From Bordetella parapertussis (GTDB lineage: Bacteria > Pseudomonadota > Gammaproteobacteria > Burkholderiales > SG8-39): 63,142 nt of DNA. This document shows positions 8,086 to 17,557 of this stretch, piece by piece (the first letter of the stretch is position 1; each line of letters begins with the position of its first letter). Both the position numbers and the translations under genes were made by a program. Location of the stretch: assembly GCA_945861875.1 (NCBI GenBank), contig CAMAWC010000010.1:1-63142 (forward strand). The letters are read 5' to 3'. Under the pieces are notes generated by a model that saw only the letters and a program-made list of their open reading frames with translations, ran no database searches and was not told where the DNA came from.

Positions 8086-8791
8086 GGACGGTGCCAAGAT
8101 AATGTTCGATAACGCGTTGGTCGCGCAAAATTTCAGCCGGCGGCCCATCGGCTATTTTCTCGCCCGCCATCAGCACGACCACGCGGTCGGCCAGTTCGCG
8201 GATCACGCGCATGGTGTGTTCGATGACAAAAATGGAGCAGCGCGCCTTCAACTGTTGCAGCAACAGGATCATTTCGCGCACCTCGGTCACGGCAAGCCCG
8301 CCGACCGGCTCGTCGAGCATGATCAGTTTGGGTCGCTGCGCCAGGCGCATCAGCAATTCGAGCCTGCGCTGCTCGAACAGCGTCAGACTGCCGGCCGACT
8401 TGGCCAGCGCCAGATCGAGGCGCAACCACTCGGTAAGCTCCTGCAATTGCGTGCGCGCCAGGCCCTCCCCGGCCAGCAGCAGGCAGGCGGTGTCGATATT
8501 TTTTTGCACGCTCAAGCCGGCGAAGACGCGCACCGCCTGATAGCTTCGCGTCAGGCCCAGACGCGCCAGCTGATGCGGCTGCCGGCCGCGCGTGTCGTGG
8601 CCGTCAAAACGCATGGCGCCGCTGTCGGCGCGCAACTGCCCGCTGACAATATTGACGAAAGTGGTTTTGCCCGAGCCATTGGGGCCGATCATGCCCAGCG
8701 TTTCACCCGCCTGCATGTGCACATCGACATTCTTGAGCGCAATGACACCGCCAAAGTGCTTGCTCAGTGCCTTGACCTCGAGAAGACTCAT
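8078..8791 (-). CDS. livG: Branched-chain amino acid-type ABC transporter ATPase LivG
   Basis: The 237-residue ATPase shows Walker A GPNGSGKTT, Walker B LIMLDEPVGGL and the FVIEHTMRVI segment characteristic of LivG. The signature region, LTLFEQRRLELLMRLA, departs from the usual LSGGQ or AYGQQR form. It pairs with LivF as the nucleotide-binding heterodimer. The start at 8791 overlaps the livM stop by four bases (ATGA), so livM and livG are translationally coupled. Confidence 0.92.
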   Translation of the reverse strand: MSLLEVKALSKHFGGVIALKNVDVHMQAGETLGMIGPNGSGKTTFVNIVSGQLRADSGAMRFDGHDTRGRQPHQLARLGLTRSYQAVRVFAGLSVQKNIDTACLLLAGEGLARTQLQELTEWLRLDLALAKSAGSLTLFEQRRLELLMRLAQRPKLIMLDEPVGGLAVTEVREMILLLQQLKARCSIFVIEHTMRVIRELADRVVVLMAGEKIADGPPAEILRDQRVIEHYLGTVHA

Positions 8792-9792
8792 GCGCGCGGC
8801 CCCGCGCTACTGCCAGTCTGTGGCTGCACCTGCGCCGCTGCCGCCTCGCGCCGCAGCGCACGGCGGCGCAGCAATTCGCCGTAAATGCCCCCTGGCAGGA
8901 CCAGCGTGACGACGATGATCAGCACCCCCGAGAGCACATCCTTGAATGCCTGAAGTTCCTGCAGCAAAAACGGGATCGGCGCGAGAATGACCGCGCCAAT
9001 AATCGGGCCGATGATGGTGCCGCGGCCGCCAAATGCGACAAACAACCAGATATTGAGCGAGGTCAGCACATCAAAGGCGCGCGGGGAGATGAAGCCGACA
9101 TAGGTGGCGTAAAAACAGCCGCCGATGGAGGCGTATAGCGACACCAGAAAAAACGCGATGATCTTGTTCCTCACCACGTTGATGCCCAGCACCGCCGCCA
9201 GCACATCGTCTTCGCGAATGGCGATAAAGCGCTGGCCCAGGCGCGTAGGCACAAGCCAGGCGCAAAACGCCACGCCCGCGACGGCGAAAATCGCCAGAAC
9301 CAGGTCAAACCACAGGCCGGACAGCGGCGCGGCGTTGAACCACTCGGGCGGAACAATCTGGTTGAGACCGGTATCGCCGTTGGTGAAGTGGGGGAAAAAT
9401 ATGAAAGCCAGCGTCAGCACCGTCTGAATCACCAGAGAACACAGCGTGAAGTAAAAACCCTTCAAGCGCAGCGATGGCAGGCCCAGCAACACGCCGATCA
9501 GCGCCGCGCCAAATGAGGCGGCCGGCATGGCAAGCCAGAACGACCAACCGAAGCTGCGCGTCAGGTAAATCATGGCATAGGCGGCAATACCCGCTATGCC
9601 GGCGAACATCAGCGGCATCAGCCCGACATAGCCGTAGAGCAGGTTCATGCCGCTCGCCCAGAGCACGTTGATCATGACCATGCCAAAGACAAACGCGAGA
9701 AAGCGGTTTCCCTCCAGCACAAATGGCAGCGCCAGAGCCAGTATGGCCAGCGCAATGCCCATGTGGCGCACGTTCAGGTGGCGTGCGTTCAT
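8788..9792 (-). CDS. livM: Branched-chain amino acid-type ABC permease LivM
   Basis: The 334-residue membrane protein has about ten hydrophobic segments and the LivM family's GMNLLYGYVGLMPLMFAGIAGI motif. The late region IWLFVAFGGRGTIIGPIIGAVIL is the cytoplasmic coupling loop that contacts the ATPases. It forms the channel with LivH. It overlaps both neighbours by ATGA junctions (8788-8791 and 9789-9792), so livH-livM-livG are coupled. Confidence 0.93.
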   Translation of the reverse strand: MNARHLNVRHMGIALAILALALPFVLEGNRFLAFVFGMVMINVLWASGMNLLYGYVGLMPLMFAGIAGIAAYAMIYLTRSFGWSFWLAMPAASFGAALIGVLLGLPSLRLKGFYFTLCSLVIQTVLTLAFIFFPHFTNGDTGLNQIVPPEWFNAAPLSGLWFDLVLAIFAVAGVAFCAWLVPTRLGQRFIAIREDDVLAAVLGINVVRNKIIAFFLVSLYASIGGCFYATYVGFISPRAFDVLTSLNIWLFVAFGGRGTIIGPIIGAVILAPIPFLLQELQAFKDVLSGVLIIVVTLVLPGGIYGELLRRRALRREAAAAQVQPQTGSSAGPRA

Positions 9793-10667
9793 TTGCTGAA
9801 CAGTCCGGTCGGTCTGAACAAAAGGATCGCCAGCATCGCCGCGAGATAGGAAAAAGTCGCTGCGGTCGGACTGGCGAAAATACTGACGATGGCCTGGGTA
9901 AAACCGAACACCAGACCGACCGCAAGCGCGCCGACCACCGAACCGGGTCCGCCGACGATCATGATGGCAAAAGCGGTCACCGACATGGTCCAGGCGACGG
10001 TCAGATCGAAACTATAGGCAAGTGCGAACAGCAGGCCACCGAGAAAAATGATCGACGATCCGAGCAAAAAGGACAGCTTGTAAATGCCGCGCACATCGAC
10101 CCCGCGCAACGCGGCCGCCTCGCGGTTCTGGAACACCGCACGCAGGGCGCGACCGTAGCGGTGGTAGCGCAGCAGCGCAAACAATGCGGCCAGCACGCCA
10201 AAGGCGATGACCAGCACCGCAATGCGGTTGTTGGGCATCGGGAAGGGGCCGATCATGGTGATGCCGGCGACGATCGGCGGCAGCGTGAACTGGTCGCTCC
10301 AGCGCCCGTAGGTCATGGAAAAAATCCCCGACATGATCTGCGTCAGGCCGAGGGTGACAACGAAGTAGGCGACGTTGCGGTTGGCCACATCGTACAGCCG
10401 CCGTATCAGCACCCACTCGAGCAGCAGCGACAACACGATGCCAAGCGCCAGCACGGCAATTATCGCCAGCGCACTGCCCCAGCCGGCTCCGGTCAGGCTC
10501 CAGGCTGCGAGCGCGGCGAGCAGGAAAAACTGGCCGTTGCTGGCGTTGGGCAGCCAGACGCAACCGTAGACAATGGTGACCCCGGCCGCCACCAGCGCGA
10601 AAATCGCGCCGAGAATCAGGCCGGTTGATATCGTCGAGGCGAGGATCAGTAGTGTTGCGTCAGACAC
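9789..10667 (-). CDS. livH: Branched-chain amino acid-type ABC permease LivH
   Basis: The 292-residue permease has a LivH-type N-terminus (GLILGAIFALVAAGVTIVYG), the RNREAAALRGVD cytoplasmic segment (here FQNREAAALRGVD) and the AIMIVGGPGSVVGALAVGL coupling helix region. It forms the membrane heterodimer with LivM. The start codon abuts the stop of the upstream binding-protein gene with no gap. Length and order match a canonical Liv operon. Confidence 0.93.
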   Translation of the reverse strand: MSDATLLILASTISTGLILGAIFALVAAGVTIVYGCVWLPNASNGQFFLLAALAAWSLTGAGWGSALAIIAVLALGIVLSLLLEWVLIRRLYDVANRNVAYFVVTLGLTQIMSGIFSMTYGRWSDQFTLPPIVAGITMIGPFPMPNNRIAVLVIAFGVLAALFALLRYHRYGRALRAVFQNREAAALRGVDVRGIYKLSFLLGSSIIFLGGLLFALAYSFDLTVAWTMSVTAFAIMIVGGPGSVVGALAVGLVFGFTQAIVSIFASPTAATFSYLAAMLAILLFRPTGLFSK

Positions 10668-11879
10668 CTACTTGACCAGATCGTAGACCGGGATGACTTC
10701 GGCATCCCATTCGTTGTAAAAAATCTGCTTCGACTTGTAAGTGCGTTTGCCGTCAACCGAAACGATTTGCATGAAGTACATGTACTCCTTGCGCGCACCG
10801 TTTTTATCGAACTCGATCGGCACGCCGCTGGTCAGCTCGCGGGTCTTCAATTTGGACAGGGCATCACGCAGTTTTTCGCGATCGGCAGAACCGGCGTTTT
10901 GCAGCGCCTCCTTGAAAATATAGGGCGTGTTGTAGCAGTAGTTCTCGACATAAGAAGGCGGCCGGCTGTTGGCACTGTCAAAGCGGCTGATGAAGTCCTT
11001 GCCTTCCTTGGTCAGTGTGTCCAGGCCGATGTCGAAAAAAGTGCCGTAGATCGAACCCGCGCTGCGCTGGCCCCAGCCGAATACCTGGCTGGTGATGCCG
11101 TAGGGGTGGATGATCTGCTCGGGCTTGACGCCAAGATCGAGCAACTGGTTGGTCAACACGTTGTCGAAGGCGCCGGCGCCGATGACGATCACATAATCGG
11201 GATTGGCCGCCTTGACCTGCGCCGCCTGCACCGTGGCGTCGCTCGAGCCCTGGGGAAAAAGGATGTCGGCGACGATGTTGAGCTTGGAGCGCGGCGCCTG
11301 GTATTTGAAGCCTGCGACGATGGCGCGCATCAGCGCCGCATCGGAGTACATCAGTGCGGTTTTGGCGCCGGGCTTGCGCTGCTCGAGAAACTTGGCAATC
11401 GAATAGCCCCAGCCCGCAGCGTTCGGCTCGATGCGAAACGTGTACTTGGTCCCCGGCTTGGTCAGTTGCGGAAACGCCGCCACCGGCACGAGGAAGGGCA
11501 GCTTTTGCTGCTCGGCATAGCCATACATGGCCAGCGCCGTGTCCGAACTGGTCGGCCCGCTCAGCGCCACCACCTTGTCATTGACATCCAGATTGCGCGA
11601 CGCGGCCACTGCGGCTGACGGGTTGGTCTGGTTGTCCTGAATCACAAATTCGAGCGGCCGGCCCAGCGCCCCTCCCGCCTTGTTGATCTCGTCGGTGGCG
11701 AATTTCAGTCCGGCAACGCAACTGGTGCCGAAAAAAGTCCACGGGCCGGTCAGCTCGGTGACAAAACCGACCTTGATCGGCGCACCCGCCTGCGCCCGGG
11801 CGTCGTCCGTTGCCATGCCCGCGCTAATGCCGATGGCTGCACTGACCGCCACAACTGCCGCTTTCATATTGATGTTCAT
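10668..11879 (-). CDS. Liv-type periplasmic substrate-binding protein
   Basis: The 403-residue precursor has a signal peptide ending near ARAQA (about residue 31) and a type-1 periplasmic binding fold: IKVGFVTELTGPWTFFG, then GGALGRPLEFVIQDNQTNP, then ALSGPTSSDTALA. It delivers the ligand to LivHMGF encoded directly downstream. I use the ATG at 11879, which has AAGGAG at good spacing; a second ATG lies four codons in. Upstream lie a DapA-family enzyme and hyuAB, so the ligand is plausibly their substrate. Confidence 0.92.
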   Translation of the reverse strand: MNINMKAAVVAVSAAIGISAGMATDDARAQAGAPIKVGFVTELTGPWTFFGTSCVAGLKFATDEINKAGGALGRPLEFVIQDNQTNPSAAVAASRNLDVNDKVVALSGPTSSDTALAMYGYAEQQKLPFLVPVAAFPQLTKPGTKYTFRIEPNAAGWGYSIAKFLEQRKPGAKTALMYSDAALMRAIVAGFKYQAPRSKLNIVADILFPQGSSDATVQAAQVKAANPDYVIVIGAGAFDNVLTNQLLDLGVKPEQIIHPYGITSQVFGWGQRSAGSIYGTFFDIGLDTLTKEGKDFISRFDSANSRPPSYVENYCYNTPYIFKEALQNAGSADREKLRDALSKLKTRELTSGVPIEFDKNGARKEYMYFMQIVSVDGKRTYKSKQIFYNEWDAEVIPVYDLVK

Positions 11880-11953
11880 CTCAGCTCCTTGGGTCTCAAA
11901 TACCGGGGTATCAAGTTGTCATCTTTATTGTTGCTTTTTCCGTTCCTGCGTAT

Positions 11954-12913
11954 TCAGGCCGCGCGGCGCACCGCTCCGTCCCGGCCCAACAGCCCGGCGG
12001 CAATCAGCGCCAGGCGGATGCGTTCGATTTCAGCGGCCGGGATTTTCACCAGTGGCGGGCGCACCACCGCGCGCGGCAATTTCCCGAGCAACACCAGCGC
12101 CTCTTTCATGCGGTTGTGCATGTCGACCGGCGGATCGGCGTAAAACACTTCGGCGGTGTGGTAGATACTGTCGTGAATGCGCTGTGCCGCGGCGAGGTCC
12201 TTGGCCTGGACCGCGCGAAACAGCTGCGCCTGCAGGTCCGCAATGACCGAACCACTGCCCGACAACAGGCCGTTGCAGCCGAGCACCAGTGAGCTGAACA
12301 GCCATGCGCTGTGGGTGGTGAGCACGTTGACCGGCGGGGTGCGCGTTTGCAGGGCGCGAATCTGCCGGTCCTGCAATTGCGCATTGCCGCACCAGTCCTT
12401 GATGGCGCGCACCGTCGGCACCGTCTCAAGAATTTTAAGCAGCGTCGGCAGCGGGTAACCGAGGCTGCCGCTGGCCGGATACTGGAACGCGATCAGGGGC
12501 AGGTCGGTGACCGCGGCAATGCGCTTGAAGTGCTCGATGGCCATTTCCGGGCGCTGGCCGAAGGCATAAACGCCCGGCGGGAATACCAGCAGCGCCGAAG
12601 CGCCACCCTCGTGCGCCATTTTTGCCAGGCGCTGCGCCTCCATGCTGCCGTCGGCATAAATGCCGTTGACAATGGGCAGGCGGCTGCCGATTTCGTCCTG
12701 GGTGATGGCCAGCACGCGCTTTTGGTCGTCGACGGTGCCCGAGGCCACTTCGGTCGAATGGGCGTTGGTGGTGACGGCACTCAACCCGGGCACCGCGGCG
12801 ACATCGCGCAAGTGCGCGCGATAGCTGCCCTCGTCAATCGACAGGTCGTCATTAAAGGGCAGCAGCACCGCAGGAATGACACCGTGCGGCACAAAACCAG
12901 TGTGGCGTGGCAT
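11954..12913 (-). CDS. DapA-family aldolase/lyase
   Basis: The 319-residue class I aldolase-type barrel has the Schiff-base lysine in VRAIKDW (Lys172) and the catalytic tyrosine in AFQYPASG (Tyr145), spaced as in dihydrodipicolinate synthase and N-acetylneuraminate lyase. The usual GTTGE phosphate/pyruvate-binding motif is replaced by TTNAHSTE, so it is unlikely to be the lysine-biosynthesis enzyme. It probably acts on a 2-oxo acid in catabolism. The ATG at 12913 has AAGGAG upstream. It lies between hyuB and the Liv binding protein in one directon. Confidence 0.85.
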   Translation of the reverse strand: MPRHTGFVPHGVIPAVLLPFNDDLSIDEGSYRAHLRDVAAVPGLSAVTTNAHSTEVASGTVDDQKRVLAITQDEIGSRLPIVNGIYADGSMEAQRLAKMAHEGGASALLVFPPGVYAFGQRPEMAIEHFKRIAAVTDLPLIAFQYPASGSLGYPLPTLLKILETVPTVRAIKDWCGNAQLQDRQIRALQTRTPPVNVLTTHSAWLFSSLVLGCNGLLSGSGSVIADLQAQLFRAVQAKDLAAAQRIHDSIYHTAEVFYADPPVDMHNRMKEALVLLGKLPRAVVRPPLVKIPAAEIERIRLALIAAGLLGRDGAVRRAA

Positions 12914-12973
12914 TGCAGTCTCCTTGTTAAAAGACAATGTTCCTGCGGCCAATCTTACCTGCTAACAGGGCAA

Positions 12974-14890
12974 TCAGCTGCAGCAGCGCTCGGCCAGCAG
13001 TCCGGCCGCGCGCGCTTCGTCGTTCATCACCCGCGCCTTGCCCGTGAGCAGGCGCAGGCGCGGCGGCGGCTGCACCGCCACCCCGGTGCCACGCGCCACG
13101 CTGGTCAGCGGCTGGTCCTGCGGCAGGCCCTGGGCGCGCATGACCTCGCGCAGCGCCTGCGAGGCGCCGACATCGGCGCGCAGTGTCTTGGCGTCAATCA
13201 CCGCGCCATAATGCTCCCGTGCCGCAGCCGGCGATATATATTCGTTGCGCACATCGTCCTCGATATCGCCAAGATTGCGCTCGAGCGGCGAACCAAATCC
13301 GCCACCCCCGCCCGAGCGCAGCGTCCAGACATCCTCGGCCCGGAGCAACTGCGAGAATACCTTGCCGGTGGCATAGACAGTCTCGGCCTTGCCGTGGCGC
13401 TTGAGTGCGACCTCGTTACCGAGGGCGGAAAGACCGCCGAACAAGCCCCATGGGCGGCACTCGACGCGTTCGATCTGGGTGTCGAACATGATGTCCGAGA
13501 GCACCCGCACCACCTGTTCGGCGCCAAGGCCGCCGCGCTGCCGGCCGGCGCCGCCAGAATCCTGGCGCAAGGCGTAACTTTCGATCAACAACGGATATTT
13601 GACCTCGACCTGCTCGGACGGCCCGTTATGGGTGTCGCCGTCGTTGATCGCCACCGTGGCGCACATCCCGTCCTGGTTGTGCTTGGCGCCCCAGCCGCCG
13701 CCGATCAGCCCGCCCAGATAAAGAAACAGTTTGTTGTCGCGCGGATTGCGACCGTGCACCATCGCGATTACCAGATCTGCATGGTGTCCGGCGATGACCT
13801 TGTCCGGAATCGCCGGTGCAAGCGCCTTGAATACAGTGTCAACCACGGTCATCGGAAAAGTCATCCACCAGCGCATCGGCGCCGGGCGGCGCGCGTTGAT
13901 GACCTTGCCCTGGGGCAGGATCACCGTCAGCGGCCGGAAACAGCCGTCGTTGATCGGCAGTTCGCCCGCTGCAGTGAGGCACTTGAACGCCACTTGGGCA
14001 CACGCCATGCCGGCTGCTTCGCCGGAATTGTAAAAACCGCGCACCTGGTCGCTGACATCGGTGAGGTCGATGGTCATGGCCTCACCGCTGACCGTGACCT
14101 TGACGCGAATGGGTACGCGCTTGCCCGTCTCGACGCCATCGTCGTCCATGAACGATTCGGCCAGATATTCGCCATCGGGAATGGCGCGCACCGCCTCGCG
14201 CGCCGCCGCCTCGCTTTGGTCAAATATCGACTCGATGGCATTGAGTACCGCGGCGCAGCCGTATTTTTTCAGCATCTCCTGAAAGCGCCGCTCGCCGGTG
14301 TTTACCGCGGCAATCTGGGCGCGCAAATCACCCATGGCACGCTCGGGGATGCGCACGTTCATTTCGATGATGCGAAACACGTCGTCATTTTCGACGCCGC
14401 CGCGATAGGCCTTGACGATGGGCATTTGCAGCCCCTCTGAAAAAATATCCAGGGTCATGCCACCGAGGGTGCCGCCGATATCGACCCAGTGCGCCATGCA
14501 GGCGGAAAAGCCGACGATGGCGCCATCGTAAAACACCGGCACCACGAAGGTCATATGATTGAGGTGGCTGCCGGTGATATAGGCGTCATTGGTGAGCAGC
14601 ACGTCACCGGGCTCGATGCCCGCGTAACCGAAATGGCCGATCATGCGCTTGACGGTGTTGCTCATACCGCGAATGAACATCGGCAGACCGATGCCGATCG
14701 ACACCGTGTTGCCGGCGCGATCGAACAGCCCCACGGTGAAGTCGAGCGCCTCGTAGATGATCATGTTGTAGGCGGTGCGCATCAGGTTGGACTTCATTTC
14801 CTCGGTCGCCGCGAACATCCCGTTACGGATGATCTCGGTCACCACCGGATCTGATTTACGCACCGCGCCCGATTGGCTATTCGCCGTCAT
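12974..14890 (-). CDS. hyuB: Hydantoinase B / oxoprolinase family subunit (HyuB)
   Basis: The 638-residue protein matches the HyuB family. It starts VVTEIIRNGMFAATEEMKSNLMRTAYN, has GDVLLTNDAYITGSHLNHMTFV in the first quarter, and ends with RSGGGGGFGSPLERN. HyuA and HyuB act together in ATP-dependent hydrolysis of cyclic amides (5-oxoproline, N-methylhydantoin) or in related carboxylases such as acetone or acetophenone carboxylase. A TGA lies 60 bp from the DapA-like gene start. The start overlaps hyuA by 14 bp, supporting coupled translation. Substrate class is not determined. Confidence 0.9.
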   Translation of the reverse strand: MTANSQSGAVRKSDPVVTEIIRNGMFAATEEMKSNLMRTAYNMIIYEALDFTVGLFDRAGNTVSIGIGLPMFIRGMSNTVKRMIGHFGYAGIEPGDVLLTNDAYITGSHLNHMTFVVPVFYDGAIVGFSACMAHWVDIGGTLGGMTLDIFSEGLQMPIVKAYRGGVENDDVFRIIEMNVRIPERAMGDLRAQIAAVNTGERRFQEMLKKYGCAAVLNAIESIFDQSEAAAREAVRAIPDGEYLAESFMDDDGVETGKRVPIRVKVTVSGEAMTIDLTDVSDQVRGFYNSGEAAGMACAQVAFKCLTAAGELPINDGCFRPLTVILPQGKVINARRPAPMRWWMTFPMTVVDTVFKALAPAIPDKVIAGHHADLVIAMVHGRNPRDNKLFLYLGGLIGGGWGAKHNQDGMCATVAINDGDTHNGPSEQVEVKYPLLIESYALRQDSGGAGRQRGGLGAEQVVRVLSDIMFDTQIERVECRPWGLFGGLSALGNEVALKRHGKAETVYATGKVFSQLLRAEDVWTLRSGGGGGFGSPLERNLGDIEDDVRNEYISPAAAREHYGAVIDAKTLRADVGASQALREVMRAQGLPQDQPLTSVARGTGVAVQPPPRLRLLTGKARVMNDEARAAGLLAERCCS

Positions 14891-16967
14891 TGCCCACCTC
14901 TATCAACAGGTTGCCACCGCCATCGACGCTCAGCCGGTCGCCCGGCAGCACCACGGTGGTGGATGCATATTCCTCGATCAACGCCGGGCCCTCGATGCGA
15001 TTGCCCGCCAGCAGCTGATTGCGCGCAAACACCGGCGTATCGCGCCAGTCCTCGGCGGCGGAAAAATACACCGGCCGCACCGTCGGCAGCGCCACCGGTC
15101 GGGCCGCGCCGACGCCGATCGCGATGGTGGCCGGTTTGGGCATGTGTCCGGAGACCGAAGTGCGGATGCTGACGATCTCGGCCGCTTCGGTGCTCGAGCA
15201 ATAGCCGTAGCGTTGCACATGCACCGCATCAAACGCGCGCTTGATGAGCTCGACATCGCGCGTCTGGAACGCGCTCATCGGCACATCGACCGTCACTGCG
15301 TGTTCCTGGCCGACATAACGCATGTCCAGCGCACGACGGCGCTCGAGCGCGCCGACGCTGGTCGAGCCGCGCTTGAGGTCCGTCTCGCCTTCGCCTTCCA
15401 TTTCGCCATAAATTGCCTCCATGCGCGCAAAGTCAAGGCTTCGCAAAGACATGAACAGCGTCTTGACATAGTCGCGGCGCAAATCGGCGACCAGCATGCC
15501 GAAGGCGGAAAAATGTCCCGGCGCATTGGGAATGATCACCTGCCTGATCTGCAACTCGCGCGCCACCAGCACCGCATGCAGCGGGCCGGCGCCGCCAAAG
15601 GCCACCATCGGAAAATCACGCGCATCCAGGCCGCGCTCGGTGGTGACGCGCTTGACCACGTTGGACATGCTCGAGGCGGCGATGCGGATCACGCCGTTGG
15701 CCGCCTCTTCAACGCTGAGGCCAAGCGGGTCGGCCAGTTTTTCCTGCAGCACACGGCGCGCCGCGGCCAGATCAAGACGCATGTCGCCGCCAAGAAAACG
15801 CTCCGCCGACAGCCGGCCGAGCAGCAGGTTGGCGTCGGTCACAGTCGGCTCGGTTCCGCCGCCGCCGTAACAGACCGGCCCCGGCGTGGAACCGGCGCTT
15901 TGCGGACCGACACGCAGCGAACGCGCCGGACCGAGCCGGGCGATGCTGCCGCCGCCGGTGCCAACTTCCTGGATGTCGATCATCGGAATTTGCACCGGCA
16001 GGCCCTCGTTGTAACCGCCGATCATCGAGTTGGAGGTCATCAGCACATCGCCACCCAGGATGACGCCGGACTTTGCGGTGGTGCCGCCCATGTCAAATGC
16101 AATGGCGCCGCTCAAGCCGATGCTGCGGCACAACTCCCGGGTGCCGATCACCCCGGCCGCCGGCCCGGACTCGAGCATGCGAATGCTCTCGCGCTGGGCG
16201 CGGCGCACATCGTACAAACCGCCGGTGGACTGTACGATTAAAAAACTGCCGTGAAATTGCTGCGCTTCAAGGTGTTCGACGATTTCGCCCAGATAGCTGC
16301 GTACGCGCGGCCCGACATAGGCATTGGCCACCACCGTCGAGGTGCGCTCGAACTCGCGATATTCCTGCGACAGTTCGTGCGAGGCGGTTATATACAGCCC
16401 CGGGAACCGGCGTTCGAAGAATTCCCGCGCCTGGATTTCATGCGCCGGGTTGCAATAGGAGTGCAAAAACAGTATTGCCAGCGCCTCGATTTTCTCGGCT
16501 TCGAGCAGCACCGCCACGCGCTCCAGCTCGGCCTCGCTCAGCGCCGTTCGCACCGCGCCCGAACTCATCATGCGTTCGTCGACCTCGAAGCGCAGTGCGC
16601 GCTCCACCAGCGGCCGGTGCTTCTGGAAAAACAGGTTGTAGGCCTCTGGCCGGTTGATGCGGCCGATTTCGTAAATATCGCGAAAGCCGCGCGTCGTCAC
16701 CAATGCGGTGCGCGCGCCGTTACGCTCGATCAGGGTATTGATCGCCACAGTGGTGCCGTGCAGGAAAAGGTTGGCCTGGGCGAAGCTTCCTCCGGACTTG
16801 CGCACCCCGTCACTGATGCCCTCGACCAGGCGCGCCGTGGTTGTCAGCGTCTTGCCAAGGCGGATTGATCCGAGCGCTTCGTCAAATATGGCGATATCGG
16901 TGAAAGTGCCACCCACGTCGGCCGCGATACGCGCAGTTGCGGATTTTTTGTCTGTAATTGCTGACAA
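14877..16967 (-). CDS. hyuA: Hydantoinase A / oxoprolinase family subunit (HyuA)
   Basis: The 696-residue protein has the ASKHA-fold ATP-binding start ARIAADVGGTFTDIAIFD, HGTTVAINTLIERNGARTALVTTRGFRD, and GAIAFDMGGTTAKSGV near the middle, all hallmarks of HyuA. No ATG suits the start. I choose the TTG at 16967, which sits 7 bp after GGGAG and gives a short leader before the first beta strand; an upstream ATG at 17036 would add 23 atypical residues. A sigma70-like promoter lies about 70-100 bp upstream. This appears to be the first gene of the 13-gene minus-strand directon. Confidence 0.88.
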   Translation of the reverse strand: MSAITDKKSATARIAADVGGTFTDIAIFDEALGSIRLGKTLTTTARLVEGISDGVRKSGGSFAQANLFLHGTTVAINTLIERNGARTALVTTRGFRDIYEIGRINRPEAYNLFFQKHRPLVERALRFEVDERMMSSGAVRTALSEAELERVAVLLEAEKIEALAILFLHSYCNPAHEIQAREFFERRFPGLYITASHELSQEYREFERTSTVVANAYVGPRVRSYLGEIVEHLEAQQFHGSFLIVQSTGGLYDVRRAQRESIRMLESGPAAGVIGTRELCRSIGLSGAIAFDMGGTTAKSGVILGGDVLMTSNSMIGGYNEGLPVQIPMIDIQEVGTGGGSIARLGPARSLRVGPQSAGSTPGPVCYGGGGTEPTVTDANLLLGRLSAERFLGGDMRLDLAAARRVLQEKLADPLGLSVEEAANGVIRIAASSMSNVVKRVTTERGLDARDFPMVAFGGAGPLHAVLVARELQIRQVIIPNAPGHFSAFGMLVADLRRDYVKTLFMSLRSLDFARMEAIYGEMEGEGETDLKRGSTSVGALERRRALDMRYVGQEHAVTVDVPMSAFQTRDVELIKRAFDAVHVQRYGYCSSTEAAEIVSIRTSVSGHMPKPATIAIGVGAARPVALPTVRPVYFSAAEDWRDTPVFARNQLLAGNRIEGPALIEEYASTTVVLPGDRLSVDGGGNLLIEVGNDGE

Positions 16968-17036
16968 TGCCAGACTCCCTAAAACCTCATGAACACACGC
17001 GTGGCGGCGTTGTCGAGCCATCTCGCAAGGAGGCAA

Positions 17037-17064
17037 AGTATAATTGCACTCCGGTCATCGGCAA
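17037..17064 (-). promoter_or_regulatory. Sigma70-like promoter for the hyuA directon
   Basis: On the minus strand TTGCCG (17064-17059) and TATACT (17042-17037) are separated by 16 bp. They lie about 70 bp upstream of the TTG start of hyuA. The same A/T-rich box reads TATAAT on the plus strand, but no matching -35 box at normal spacing serves the plus-strand gene at 17169. Assigned by pattern only. Confidence 0.45.
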
Positions 17065-17168
17065 ACCAATTTCTTTGGCGGCGACCCCAGCCCGTGACCT
17101 TGGGCCGCCAAGCGGGCTTGCGGCGCCTTTTTTGCATACACTGTTGCCGACCACCGGAGCTAAAACCC

Positions 17169-17435
17169 ATGAGCGACGAAACGATCAAGGTAAAAATCAC
17201 CGACACCGGAAAATTCATGGATGTGGTGGTGTTCGACAAACGCGCCGACCTGATACAGATCGTGCTCGGTGCGGGCGTGCACAGCGTCAAGTGCGACCTC
17301 AAGCCCACCCGCAACGCACTGTCCTACGCCGGCAGCGCGATGGGGCGCGAGATGGTGTACGAGCGTACGCGCGAACAGGTGCAGGCTGATATCGACAAGC
17401 TCAATCCGCACCTGCGCAACTCAAGAGGGCGTTGA
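17169..17435 (+). CDS. Conserved small hypothetical protein (88 aa)
   Basis: The product begins MSDETIKVKITDTGKFMDVVVFD and ends in a charged QVQADIDKLNPHLRNSRGR helix. It has no signal peptide, membrane segment or cysteine-rich motif apart from one Cys in VHSVKCDLKPT. The amino-acid use looks like real protein, and the gene is divergent from hyuA. CCGGAG 12 bases upstream of the ATG could serve as ribosome-binding site. I do not recognise a function. Confidence 0.6.
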   Translation: MSDETIKVKITDTGKFMDVVVFDKRADLIQIVLGAGVHSVKCDLKPTRNALSYAGSAMGREMVYERTREQVQADIDKLNPHLRNSRGR

Positions 17436-17557
17436 GCGCAAAAACGAGCAGCGCCACGGCTTGCCACCGGCTATCGGCACAACGCTCTGGAGGAATACCC
17501 GGGTGAGACCGGCATCCGACTTCACGCACTGATGGCAGGAACGAATACCGCCCGCGG

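Noticed and set aside
12311-14440. A 709-codon plus-strand open frame opposite hyuB and the DapA-like gene
   Set aside because: Shadow frame of two well-supported genes, with no ribosome-binding site or domain pattern.
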